In this document: positions 1-8,476 of the stretch, piece after piece
How the letters are laid out: each line of letters opens with the position of its first letter
Position numbering within the stretch: the first letter of the stretch is position 1
Assembly (NCBI GenBank): GCA_963700495.1
Contig: CAVOXT010000005.1
Span: 353,255 to 417,254, forward strand
Source: JACCTU01 sp963700495
GTDB lineage: Bacteria > Actinomycetota > Thermoleophilia > Gaiellales > Gaiellaceae
Direction of reading: 5' to 3'
Length of the DNA stretch: 64,000 bases
Translations under genes and position numbers: made by a program
The notes under the pieces: generated by a model
Database searches by the model: none
What the model was told of the DNA's origin: nothing
What the model saw: the letters and a program-made list of their open reading frames with translations, nothing else

Positions 1-2821
1 AGCTCGGATCTCCGGCGAGCGCGAGGAACAGGCTCTCCCGTGCTTCGTGCGGTCGCTGCTTGTCGGACCATTCGAGCACGCTGCGGTAGAGCGCCTCGGC
101 GCTGTCGGCGTCTCCCGCGGCGGCCAGCACACGCCCCAGCCGGACGCGCGCGTGCGCCGCGGCCCACTGCGACCGTGCCGCCTCCGCGGCGGCGAGCGCC
201 CGGCGCTCGAGCTCTTCGGCATTGCGGCGGTCTCCGCTCGCGAACGCGACCCAGCCGAGCCCGGCCAGCGCGAAGGAAGCGTGGTCGGCAAACCCTGCAT
301 CGTCCGCGAGCGCGAACGCGCGCTGATACGTCTCGGCTGCGGCGCTCTCGTCACTCCGCCTCTCGGCGACCCAGGCCTCGAGCAGCAGCGCGGGGACCTG
401 AAACGCATCGAACCCGATCGCTCCAGCGTGACGGTGCGCCTGCGCCGCCATGGCGGCGACTGTGGACACGTCTTCCGCGAGAGCGGCAACCTGGGCCCGC
501 AGGAGGCTGGTCACCGCGATGGTCCAGTCGTCGCCGGTCGGCTGGAGACGCGCGTGCGCCTGCTCCGCCAGCACGGCGGCGCGCTCACCGTCACCGGACT
601 CTGCGAGGGCGAGCGCGAGGACCGCCTCGACGAGAGCCGCCTGCGACGGTAGCGGCTCGGTCGCGACGAGCGCGCGTTCGCCGATCTCGATCGCCGTGTC
701 CAGATCGAGCTCCTCCGCCGCGAAGAAGCACAGGAACGCCTCGAGCTCGAGTCGGAGCGGGGCCGGAGCATCCTCGGACGCGGAGGCGAGTGCGAGCTCG
801 ACGAAGCGGCGGCCTTCGGAGACGCGCTCCGCAAGCGTGAAGTACCAGGCGAACGTTCCCAACCGGCCCGCGATGCCGGCGTCGGACGCCTCGTGCGCGT
901 ACGTGAGGGCTGCCCACAGGTTGTCGTGCTCGAGCTCGAGGCGTTCGACCCACGCTCGCCACTCGGGTGCACGAAGGGCGCCGTGCGCGGCGTCCGCCAA
1001 CTTGGCGAAGTACTCCGCGTGCGCTCTCCGGGCAGCTGCGAGGCCGCTGCCTTCGGCAAGGCGGTCGAGCGCATAGTCCCGGACCGTGTCGAGCAGGTCG
1101 TAGCGTGCGTCGGTGCTCGGGAACGAGACGGTGATGATGGACTTGTCGACGAGCGTGCCGAGCAGCTCGACCACCGTCATCTCGTCGAGGCCGTGGTCGG
1201 CGCCCGCCTCGACGAGCGCGGCGAGAGGCGCACCGCCTCGGTGCACCGCGACATGGTGGAGCAGAGTCTTCTCGTCCGCGTGCAGGAGGTCGTAGCTCCA
1301 CTCGACGAGCGTCGCGAGGGCGGCGCGCCCGGCGTCCGTCGCCGGCTGATCGCGGAGCAGCTCCAGGCGCCGCGTGACGAGGGAGAGGATCTCCGCAAGG
1401 CCGAGCACGTTGACCCGCGCGGCGGCGAGCTCGATCGCGAGCGGGAGGCCGTCCACGAGACGGCTGATCTCGGCAGCGAGCCAGGCGTTCTCGTCCGTCA
1501 GCTCGAAGCCTGGGCGCGCCGCGCGCGCACGCGCGGTGAAGAGCTCCACGGCCGGAACATCGACGGTGTCGCTCGATCCGAGGTCAGGCACCGCAAGGGG
1601 CGACGACCGCGAAGCGCACCTCACCCGGCACGTGGAGCACCTCGCGGCTCGTCGCGAGCACCCGCACGCCTGGGCAGCCCCTCAGCACCGCTTCCGACGA
1701 CGCGGGCCGCCTCCTCGATCACGTGCTCACAGGAGTCGAACACGAGCATCGCGTCGGTCTCACGAAGGCGCGCGACGGTGCGCGCGAGCGGGTCGGCGCC
1801 ACGCACGTCGAGGGACCGGGCGGCGAGGCGGACGACGTCGGCACTACTTGCCGCCCGCGCGAGATCGACATGCCACGCTCCGTCACGGAGCTCGCTCTCG
1901 ACCGATCGCACCGCCTCGAGGGCGAGCCGGCTCTTGCCGACCCCCGGGGGGCCGGTCAGCGTGACGAGGCGATGCGCCCGCAGAAGCTCGACCACCTGGG
2001 TGAGCTCCGCCTCGCGGTCGATGAACGAGGTCGACGGAGCGGGCACGTTGCCACGCCGCTGTGGTGCAACGGGGACGGGCGCGATCGCCGGGTCGTGAGC
2101 GAGGATCGCCTCTTGGAGGCGCCGCAGCTCCGGACCTGGTTCCAGCGCCAGCTCCTCCAGAAGCATCTGGCGGGCCTCTTGGAACACCTCGAGCGCGTCC
2201 GCCTGGCGTCCGCTGCGGTAGAGCGCCAGCATCAGCTGTCCCCACAACCGCTCGCGGAACGGGCTCTCCTCGAGCGCAGCGCGTATGGCGGCGTACTAGG
2301 TGGGCGTGCTCGCCGAGCGCGAGAGCCGCCTCGAACCGCTCCTCCAACGCATCGAGCCGAAGCGCGTCCAGCCGCCCGGCCTCCGCCGTGGCCCACGTGG
2401 ACTGAGGAAGCCCGAGCAACGCAGGGGCGCGCCAGAGGGAAAGCGCGTCGGCGATCGTGTCCGCGGCTCCGCGCGCATCTCCGGCGCGGAGAGCGGCGCG
2501 CGCGGCGGTGAGAAGCTCCTCGAACTCGATGGCGTCCACCACCGCGCCTTCGAGCGCGTAGCCGTCTGCGGCGAGCCGGATCGAGTCCGTGCCCAGCGCC
2601 CGGCGCAGCCGGGTCACATGGTGCTGCACGGCGTTTCGAGGCGCCGACGGAAGCTCGCTTCCCCAGAGCGCCTCGACCAGCGTGTCCGTCGGCACGACCC
2701 GACCTGCGCGCAAGGCAAGACAGGCAACGAGAGCCTGCCTCTTCGCGCCCGGCACTTCCACCGGCCGCCCGGCCACGGCCACCTCGAACGGCCCCAGGAG
2801 CCGAACCTCGAGCTTTCCCAT
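1..2821 (-). CDS. BTAD/SARP-type transcriptional regulator with ATPase and TPR-like region (frameshifted, runs off left edge)
   Basis: AfsR/SARP-like activator read in three frames. Codons from 2821 give a winged-helix DNA-binding domain (starts MGKLEVRLLGPFEV) and a bacterial transcriptional activator domain. The frame then shifts near 2289, and the next piece (to about 1700) ends the BTAD (WGQLMLALYRSGRQADAL) and opens an NB-ARC-like ATPase with Walker A GPPGVGKS. Further shifts near 1695 and 1600 lead into an open frame to base 1 with helical TPR-like sequence (VEWSYDLLHADEKTLL, then repeats). Each shift is one extra base, so the gene is probably intact in the cell. The start at 2821 is preferred over 2857 because GGAGG lies about 10 nt upstream. 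The C-terminus lies outside the window; the target is unknown. Confidence 0.8.
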
Positions 2822-2884
2822 CTGGCGTGTCCTCCGCTCTCTCGAGCAGTCTGGCACGCCGGGCGGGGCGGTGTGCAGCTCGTG

Positions 2885-3217
2885 TTACGTGGCGCCGGCC
2901 AGGGCCGGCTCGGCCGGGGCCGTCGCCGCCTCCGGCGCGGTCAGGCAGGCCGCTTCATAGGCCTGCGGCTGGTCGAGCGTCTCCGCGCGCACGAGTGCCT
3001 CGGCGAGCGAGTCGAGGCGCTCGCGGTGCTCGGTCAGCAGCCGGATCGCCTCGTCGTGCGCCTCGCCGATGATCCGCTTGACCTCCGCGTCGATGCGCTG
3101 CCGCGTGCGCTCGAGACCTCGGTCAACCCTCGGCGGCGCGCCGTGCGGCGGCCGCGGCAGCGACGAGCGACCCGCTGGCAGTTGCATGGCAGCGCCGGGA
3201 CGCATCGTCCTCGCCAT
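2885..3217 (-). pseudogene. Orphan C-terminal remnant of an FtsH (M41) protease
   Basis: The 110-aa ORF contains, from about residue 36, the hallmark C-terminal helices of FtsH (RIDAEVKRIIGEAHDEAI, then LAEALVRAETLD). Membrane segments, AAA module and the HEAGH zinc site are absent, and the DNA just upstream belongs to the divergent rhomboid gene. It is therefore read as a decayed fragment rather than a working protease. The first about 30 residues look like unrelated read-through. A new small protein made from this tail cannot be excluded. Confidence 0.6.
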
Positions 3218-3252
3218 GACGCCGGCTATCGCATTCGGACGGAGCTAGCGCG

Positions 3253-3963
3253 ATGCTGCCGCTCTCCGACGGGCTGCCCGCACGCCGCTTTCCGGTCGTG
3301 AACGTTGCGCTGATCGCGGCGAACCTCGCGGTCTGGATCTTCTACGAGCTCCCGGACCTCGACGGCGCCGTCTCGCAGGCGTCCTTCTACCCCTGCGATG
3401 TGGAGAACACGTGCCGGGCGCCCCTGCCGTGGGCGATCAGCTGGTTCACCGCGATGTTCATGCACGGAAGCTGGGACCACCTCCTCGGCAACATGCTCTT
3501 CCTCGCGATCTTCGGCAAGAACGTCGAGGATGCGTTCGGCCGCCTCCGCTACCTCGCCTTCTACGTGGCCGGCGGGTTCGCCGCCGCCGCTCTCCAGACC
3601 GCGATGACGCTTCTCTTCAGCACGGACGCAGACGCGCGCATCCCGATGCTCGGGGCGAGCGGCGCGATCTCGGCGGTGCTCGGGGCGTTCCTCGCGCTCT
3701 ACCCGCATGCGCGCATCAAGACGCTCGCGCTCGTGTTCATCGTGCAGATCCCCGCCTGGGTCTATCTGGGCGGCTGGTTCCTCTACCAGCTCCGCGAAGC
3801 GCACGATGCCCTCTTCACCGCGTCGGCGGAGGGAAGCGGCGTGGCGTTCTTCGCGCACATCGGCGGGTTTGTGTTCGGTTGGGTCGTCGCACGGGCCCTG
3901 CTCGACGCCGAGCGGATCCGACCCCAGTCCGTACCGCGACGCTCTGCGCTCACGCCGTTCTGA
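3253..3963 (+). CDS. Rhomboid family intramembrane serine protease
   Basis: A 236-aa integral membrane protein with six predicted helices. It carries the rhomboid hallmarks: HGSWDHLLGN at residues 71-80 (oxyanion-hole region, N80), the nucleophile in GASGAIS (S136), and the catalytic histidine in AHIGGFVFG (H202). Such proteases cut substrate transmembrane helices in the inner membrane; the substrate here is unknown. A weak GGAG sits about 10 nt before the ATG. The gene is divergent from the FtsH remnant. Confidence 0.93.
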   Translation: MLPLSDGLPARRFPVVNVALIAANLAVWIFYELPDLDGAVSQASFYPCDVENTCRAPLPWAISWFTAMFMHGSWDHLLGNMLFLAIFGKNVEDAFGRLRYLAFYVAGGFAAAALQTAMTLLFSTDADARIPMLGASGAISAVLGAFLALYPHARIKTLALVFIVQIPAWVYLGGWFLYQLREAHDALFTASAEGSGVAFFAHIGGFVFGWVVARALLDAERIRPQSVPRRSALTPF

Positions 3964-4174
3964 ACGACTGAAAGTGTTGCCGTGCTCCAGGTTTTCCTCT
4001 ATGCCGTCGTCACCGGAGGAGCCTCGCAGTGGTCGGCGCCGTCACGGCTCGCTGACATCCGACGAGCCCCGGCGGAGGCGCACGGCAGTGGACGACGTGC
4101 AGCGCGGCAGCGGCATGGCAGCCGCCCGCGACATGCTCTGCCGGATCCGACGAAGACGACGAATAGGAGACGCG

Positions 4175-4709
4175 ATGAGCAGCCACACTCACCGAGCAGA
4201 CGCAGACGACGATCGAGCGGTGGACGGCCGATCCCACCCGGACGACGGTCGAGTTCGAGGTCGCGCACCTGTGGGGTCTTCACACGGTGCGCGGCCGCTT
4301 CCATGACTTCGACGGTTCGTATGTCGTGGGGCGGGCCGGCCCGGAGATCGAGCTGACGATCGACGCCGCGAGCGTCGACACCGGCGTCGCGGCACGCGAC
4401 AAGCATCTCCGCTCAGCCGACTTCTTCGACGTCGCCGAGCATCCGCAGGTGCGGTTCACGTCGACGCGCGTCACCGGACTAGGAAACGGACGCGTGCACG
4501 TGAGCGGCGACCTGGAGGCGGCTGGTGCAAGCGTTCCCGTCGCGTTCGACGCATCGGTCCGCGTGATCGACGGCGAGCTCGAGCTGGAGGCCACGACCAC
4601 GGTCGACCAGCGCCGCTTCGGCATGAGCGAGGGCCCGCTTCGTAATGTCCGACCGCCGACGAAGCTGCACGTGAAGACGCGCCTCCTCCGCGTCGACAGC
4701 CCCTTCTGA
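4175..4709 (+). CDS. YceI family protein (one frameshift near its start)
   Basis: YceI/lipocalin-fold protein of about 177 aa; the family binds isoprenoid-like lipids and is often periplasmic or cytosolic. The longest open stretch starts at a GTG at 4287 (VRGRFHDFDG), but the typical N-terminal part (WTADPTRTTVEFEVAHLWG) is readable just upstream in the same frame. It joins an ATG at 4175 that has AGGAGA 5-10 nt before it once one extra C near 4190 is allowed for. The core motif VRFTSTRV and the C-terminal strand are intact. No signal peptide is evident. Confidence 0.85.
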
Positions 4710-4819
4710 CTCGCCGCGCAGGCCGTGGCGGCAGCGGCCGCCCGCCGCGTGGCAGCGGTTTGGCAGCGACGCCCGTGAGTGTCTGGTCGACAAGGTTGTT
4801 CGAACGAAGGGAGGCCAAC

Positions 4820-5428
4820 ATGGCTGAGATCGAGAACGTGGTGGTCGTTCGGTTCACGGAGCCGAGCAAGGCGTACCAGGCGCTGAGCGTGCTCAAGGAG
4901 TGTGACGCCGAGGGCCGCATCGCGCTGGGGTCTGCGGCGGTCGCGGAGCGCACGCTCGCGGGCGAGTTGCGCATCCCCGAGAGCACCGACAACATCGGCC
5001 TCGTCGGGACCGCGAGCGGCTCGCTCATCGGGATGCTCGTCGGCGTTCTGGGCGGGCCGGTCGGTGTCCTCGTCGGCTGGGGCGCTGGCGCCCTCATGGG
5101 CGGGGTCTTCGACCTCGATCGCGCGGAGAAGTCCGACGAGGCGCTCGGCGCTCTCGGGCGGGCGATGCCGCCGGAGTCCACGGCTGTGATCGCAACCGTG
5201 AGGGAGCCGGCTGTCGAGGTGATCGACGGGGAGATGGCCAAGCTCGGCGGTGAGGTGACGCGCCGTCCGGTCGCTGAGGTCATGAGTGAGCTCGAGGCGT
5301 CCGAGAAGGCCGCTGATGCCGCTGCGCGCGAAGCGCGGCGAACACTGCGCGAAGAGCGCAAGGCCGAGGTGACTGCGGACTTCGACAAGCGCGTTGGGAA
5401 GATGAAGGAGAAGCTCCACATCTCCTGA
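4820..5428 (+). CDS. DUF1269 family protein
   Basis: A 202-aa protein. Residues 1-60 form an alpha/beta domain (VVVRFTEPSKAYQAL), followed by a glycine-rich hydrophobic hairpin at about 60-95 (GSLIGMLVGVLGGPVGVLVG). A second alpha/beta half and a charged coiled-coil tail (about 155-195) follow. This matches DUF1269 membrane-associated proteins, whose function is unknown. GGGAGG lies 6-11 nt before the ATG at 4820; the upstream in-frame GTG at 4760 has no such site. A strong hairpin follows the gene. Confidence 0.8.
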   Translation: MAEIENVVVVRFTEPSKAYQALSVLKECDAEGRIALGSAAVAERTLAGELRIPESTDNIGLVGTASGSLIGMLVGVLGGPVGVLVGWGAGALMGGVFDLDRAEKSDEALGALGRAMPPESTAVIATVREPAVEVIDGEMAKLGGEVTRRPVAEVMSELEASEKAADAAAREARRTLREERKAEVTADFDKRVGKMKEKLHIS

Positions 5429-5453
5429 CCACGGCCCTATGAGGAACCGCGCG

Positions 5454-5485
5454 TGCCCGTCGCCGGCCCTCGCCGGCGACGGGCA
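5454..5485. terminator. Hairpin between DUF1269 gene and AI-2E gene
   Basis: Perfect 13-bp stem (arm TGCCCGTCGCCGG) with a 6-nt loop, 25 nt after the DUF1269 stop codon. There is no T-run, so it may act as a high-GC terminator or transcript-stabilising hairpin. Confidence 0.55.
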
Positions 5486-5546
5486 GCGGCGGCCGCTCGA
5501 CACCAGGAAGGCAGGAGGTCATGCACACCCCTCCGAATGAAGAGCG

Positions 5547-6638
5547 ATGACCGCAGCGGAGTCCTCCTCGCGGGCCGGGGAGACGGGTCGCCCCGAGGTC
5601 GATGTCTCGCTGTCGATCCGGACGATCCTGCTGGTCGCCGGCGTCGTTGCCATCGCGTGGGCGCTGGCGTCGATCGCGAGCGTCCTTCTCCTCATCTTCG
5701 TCTCCGTCTTCAGCATCGCCGTCCTCTCGCCGGTGGTGACCGTGATGGAGCGGCGGCTCGGCTGGAGGCGGGGGCTGTGCTCCGCGGTGCTCGTGCTGGC
5801 GGTCGTGATCGTCATCGGTGCCATCATGCTGGTGCTGGCACAGGCGATCGCCGGCGCAGTGCGCGAGTTCAGCGACGAGCTGCCACGGATCGTCGACGAG
5901 GTCAGGCACAGCGATCTGGGCAGCTTCATCAACGGCGGGAGCGACTCGCTCGACACCTTGATGCAGCACGCGAGCGGGATCACCAGCGGGGTGGCCAAGG
6001 TGTCCGGCGGCGTCGCCGATGTCGGAGTCTCGGCTTTCGGCGCGGTGACGCTCGTCTTCTCGGTCATCTTCCTGACGCTGTTCGGGCTGACCGACGAACC
6101 GCGCTTGCGAGACTGGATCGGGAGCCTGCTCTATCGGGGCGAGCGCGAGCGCTTCCTGCAGGTCGCCGATCGCATCGTCGAGACCACCTCGCGCTACATG
6201 CTCGGCAACCTGGCCATTTCCGTGATCTGCGGGACCGTCTACGGCGTCACTGCGGTGATTCTCGGCGTTCCGTACCCGCTCGCCATCGCGGTGATCGCCG
6301 CGACCCTCGATCTGATCCCCAGCATCGGGGCCACGATCGCCGGCATCATCGTCGCCATCGTCGCGCTCTCGGTCAGCCTCGGAGCGTTTATCGTCTTCGC
6401 AATTGTGATCGTCGTCTACCAGCAGATCGAGAACTACGTCCTGCAGCCGACGATCATCGGAAAGGCGGCCCGGATCTCCGGCTTCACGGTGCTCGCCAGC
6501 GTCTTGGCGTTCGGAGCGCTCTTCGGGCTCATCGGGGCGATCATCGGCGTGCCGATCGCGGCCGGGCTCCAGATCGTCGTGGAGGAGCTCACTGCCGACA
6601 GGAGAGCTCGCATCGCCGCCGCGGACGCCGCCGGGTAG
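5547..6638 (+). CDS. AI-2E family permease (UPF0118/PerM-like)
   Basis: A 363-aa membrane protein with two helices near the N-terminus, a soluble amphipathic middle and about five C-terminal helices. It has family signatures DLIPSIGATIAG (about 260) and QQIENYVLQPTIIG (about 295). Members are putative transporters, some linked to AI-2 export or Na+/H+ exchange; the substrate here is unknown. A 9-codon ORF (MHTPPNEER, 5521-5550) sits behind AGGAGG and ends in ATGA overlapping this start, so translation may be coupled. Confidence 0.9.
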   Translation: MTAAESSSRAGETGRPEVDVSLSIRTILLVAGVVAIAWALASIASVLLLIFVSVFSIAVLSPVVTVMERRLGWRRGLCSAVLVLAVVIVIGAIMLVLAQAIAGAVREFSDELPRIVDEVRHSDLGSFINGGSDSLDTLMQHASGITSGVAKVSGGVADVGVSAFGAVTLVFSVIFLTLFGLTDEPRLRDWIGSLLYRGERERFLQVADRIVETTSRYMLGNLAISVICGTVYGVTAVILGVPYPLAIAVIAATLDLIPSIGATIAGIIVAIVALSVSLGAFIVFAIVIVVYQQIENYVLQPTIIGKAARISGFTVLASVLAFGALFGLIGAIIGVPIAAGLQIVVEELTADRRARIAAADAAG

Positions 6639-6699
6639 GAGTCTTCTCTCCGCTCTCGTGAGTGGTGACAAGTGCCCGTTTGCAGGGACTTTGAAGCAC

Positions 6700-6746
6700 G
6701 GGAGCGACGGGACTCGAACCCGCGACCTCCGGCGTGACAGGCTGGT
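6700..6746 (-). pseudogene. 3' half of a tRNA-Asp (fragment, possible attachment-site relic)
   Basis: Read on the minus strand, the sequence has an anticodon arm with loop CTGTCAC (anticodon GTC, Asp; one stem mismatch). It is followed by a complete T arm (GCGGG TTCGAGT CCCGT) and the 3' acceptor strand. No 5' half precedes it. A 3'-half tRNA copy is the usual scar of tyrosine-integrase insertion, but no integrase is visible in the window. Confidence 0.6.
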
Positions 6747-7151
6747 TCCACGGTCTACGACGATTGGCGACGATTGACGCGCTATCGCTCTGTTCATGCG
6801 GTTTTGCGGGCCTTGGGCGCTGATTTGCGCACGCTGCTCTTCTGCTGCCCAGGAACACTGTGCTCTTGAGCCGACGGCGAGCGCGTCGTCGATCAATCTT
6901 CGACGCTGCTCCGGAACTGGACCTGGCCGGCGGGAGAGGCCGCGAACCAGATTCAGGCGAGAGCACGCTCGTCCACGCCACGCTCTGCTACGGACGACAG
7001 GCTGCAGCGTCGCGTCGGGTATTCGGCGTCGCCGGACTCGGTCAGGTCTACCGAGTAGGCGTTCTTCCGTTCCGAGCCGGCCGAAGTGAGTGGAGCGATG
7101 CTGAGCGGACGCCGTTCGGACCGGCCGGCGGCGCCCGCTCCGATCGCTGGC
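6747..7151. other. Non-coding stretch, nothing recognised
   Basis: About 400 bp of somewhat less codon-biased DNA between the tRNA-Asp fragment and the 3' end of the secreted-protein gene. Short ORFs on both strands show no recognisable domain. Confidence 0.4.
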
Positions 7152-7964
7152 TTATCGGGGAAGCTTCAGTGTCCGCGCGGATGTTGTTTCGTTTCCGACT
7201 GGGTCGGTGGCAGTTAGCTGAAGCCGAACGCTCCGCACGCTCTTGCTTGCTGGTCGGATGCGAAGGGTGATCGAGGCCGAGCCCGATACGGTCTGGCCAG
7301 TCCTGTTGGAGAGCTCGAGTCCGCCGCCCGTCGTTCTCAGGGTGTATGCGACGGGGTTTCCGTCGATGTCGTCTTTGAGCGAGAGCACGAGCTGGATCAG
7401 ATAGGCGCCAGCCGGTCGACGCAGTTTGGTTGCCTTCGCGGTTCGGACGGCGATGGTCGGCGCGACGGCATCGCCGTCCGCGAAACCCTGCGATGTTGTC
7501 CGAAAGACGATGGTCAGAGGGTCGGCGGGAGTCCCGCCGAGAATTTCGCCTTTGTAGGTTCCTTTCCCGCGCAGGCCCTCGTAGCGGCCTGTCCCGTCCA
7601 CGATCGACCATCCCGCCGCGAATGGAGCGGTGTGTTCGTAGGGCAGGTTCGCGATCGACAAGGTCAAGCTGCCGCTTCCGTCGTCACAGGTGTAGCGTCG
7701 GATGGCGGCGGTGCCGCCTGCCAGGTGCCGGAGATCGACCGCGGTTCCCGATCCGCAGAAGGGCGCTTCCGACGTGAATGTGCCGGTGTGTCGGACTCCG
7801 AGGGGGAAGTCGACGTTCCCGGGTACCGGCTCGTGGCGTGCGTGGAAGACGAGTTCGAGCGGGCTTGCTGCGGTGCGTGCGGCGACTGCTGCCACGGCGC
7901 CGACGCCGATCAGCCCGGCGAGCCCGATGGCGATCGTCGCCGCCGATGTGGACTTGCGAAGCAC
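7152..7964 (-). CDS. Secreted protein of unknown family
   Basis: A 270-aa protein with an N-terminal signal peptide or anchor (about residues 5-32, hydrophobic, with an Ala-rich cleavage region). The rest is beta-rich, with a two-cysteine segment and a C-terminal Ig-like strand pattern (SVRSVRLQLTATDPVGN). The start is the GTG at 7964 because a full AAGGAGGT lies 6 nt upstream; the in-frame ATG at 7991 precedes that site and is rejected. I do not recognise the family. It lies downstream of another secreted-protein gene on the same strand, likely co-transcribed. Confidence 0.75.
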   Translation of the reverse strand: MLRKSTSAATIAIGLAGLIGVGAVAAVAARTAASPLELVFHARHEPVPGNVDFPLGVRHTGTFTSEAPFCGSGTAVDLRHLAGGTAAIRRYTCDDGSGSLTLSIANLPYEHTAPFAAGWSIVDGTGRYEGLRGKGTYKGEILGGTPADPLTIVFRTTSQGFADGDAVAPTIAVRTAKATKLRRPAGAYLIQLVLSLKDDIDGNPVAYTLRTTGGGLELSNRTGQTVSGSASITLRIRPASKSVRSVRLQLTATDPVGNETTSARTLKLPR

Positions 7965-8009
7965 TTGGTTACCTCCTTGCGCTTTGGACATAGGGTCGAT
8001 AGAGGACGC

Positions 8010-8351
8010 TCACACGGCCGGCTCCGTGGGGTTGAAGAGGAAGTGGACGCCTGAGGCGGCGTAGAGACGACCCGCGATCCGCTCCCAGCTTCCATACTGC
8101 GCTGACCGGGTCGCGGGCCGCTCGTTCGCCAGCTCGATGAAGCTGCCGTCGCTGGTGAAGACCTGGAGCGAAGTTAGCGGTGGTAGCGGGGCTGGTCGGT
8201 TGACCGTGACCTGCCAGGTGCCCACGAGTTGATTGCCCTCCGACTTCGCCGTCGAGCTCGTTCTAGCGGCAGCGGGTACCGCTCCGGCTGCGACCACAGT
8301 GGTCAAGGCGACGAGCACGATCGCGCTCAAGATTGCTGCTTTCCGATGCAT
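8010..8351 (-). CDS. Small secreted lipocalin-like protein, possibly truncated
   Basis: A 113-aa protein. Residues 1-28 are a clear signal peptide (MHRKAAILSAIVLVALTTVV). The mature part opens with GNQLVGTWQVTV and has GSFIELANERPA and YGSWERIAGRLYAA, the pattern of short lipocalin-like exported proteins. Those proteins usually continue for another 30-50 residues after FLFNP, so this copy may be shortened. The ATG at 8351 is chosen because AAAGGAA lies just upstream. It is divergent (126 bp) from the LAL regulator at 8477. Confidence 0.65.
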   Translation of the reverse strand: MHRKAAILSAIVLVALTTVVAAGAVPAAARTSSTAKSEGNQLVGTWQVTVNRPAPLPPLTSLQVFTSDGSFIELANERPATRSAQYGSWERIAGRLYAASGVHFLFNPTEPAV

Positions 8352-8476
8352 CTCATTCCTTTGCATCCGGATTGGCCTCACTCTCGACGGCCCGGGCTTG
8401 AGGCGCATCAAGGAAACCCCCACACTTCGGACCCCCTGGCCTGTTAGACGCTTCCTGGGCGGGTCACAATCGGTTT

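Noticed and set aside
5280..6896. 538-codon antisense frame over the AI-2E permease
   Set aside because: It is D/H/R-rich shadow sequence; the sense strand has a complete AI-2E permease.
6589..6981. Minus-strand ORF containing PEVAGSSPVAP
   Set aside because: This peptide is the conceptual translation of the tRNA 3' half, a common false gene call.
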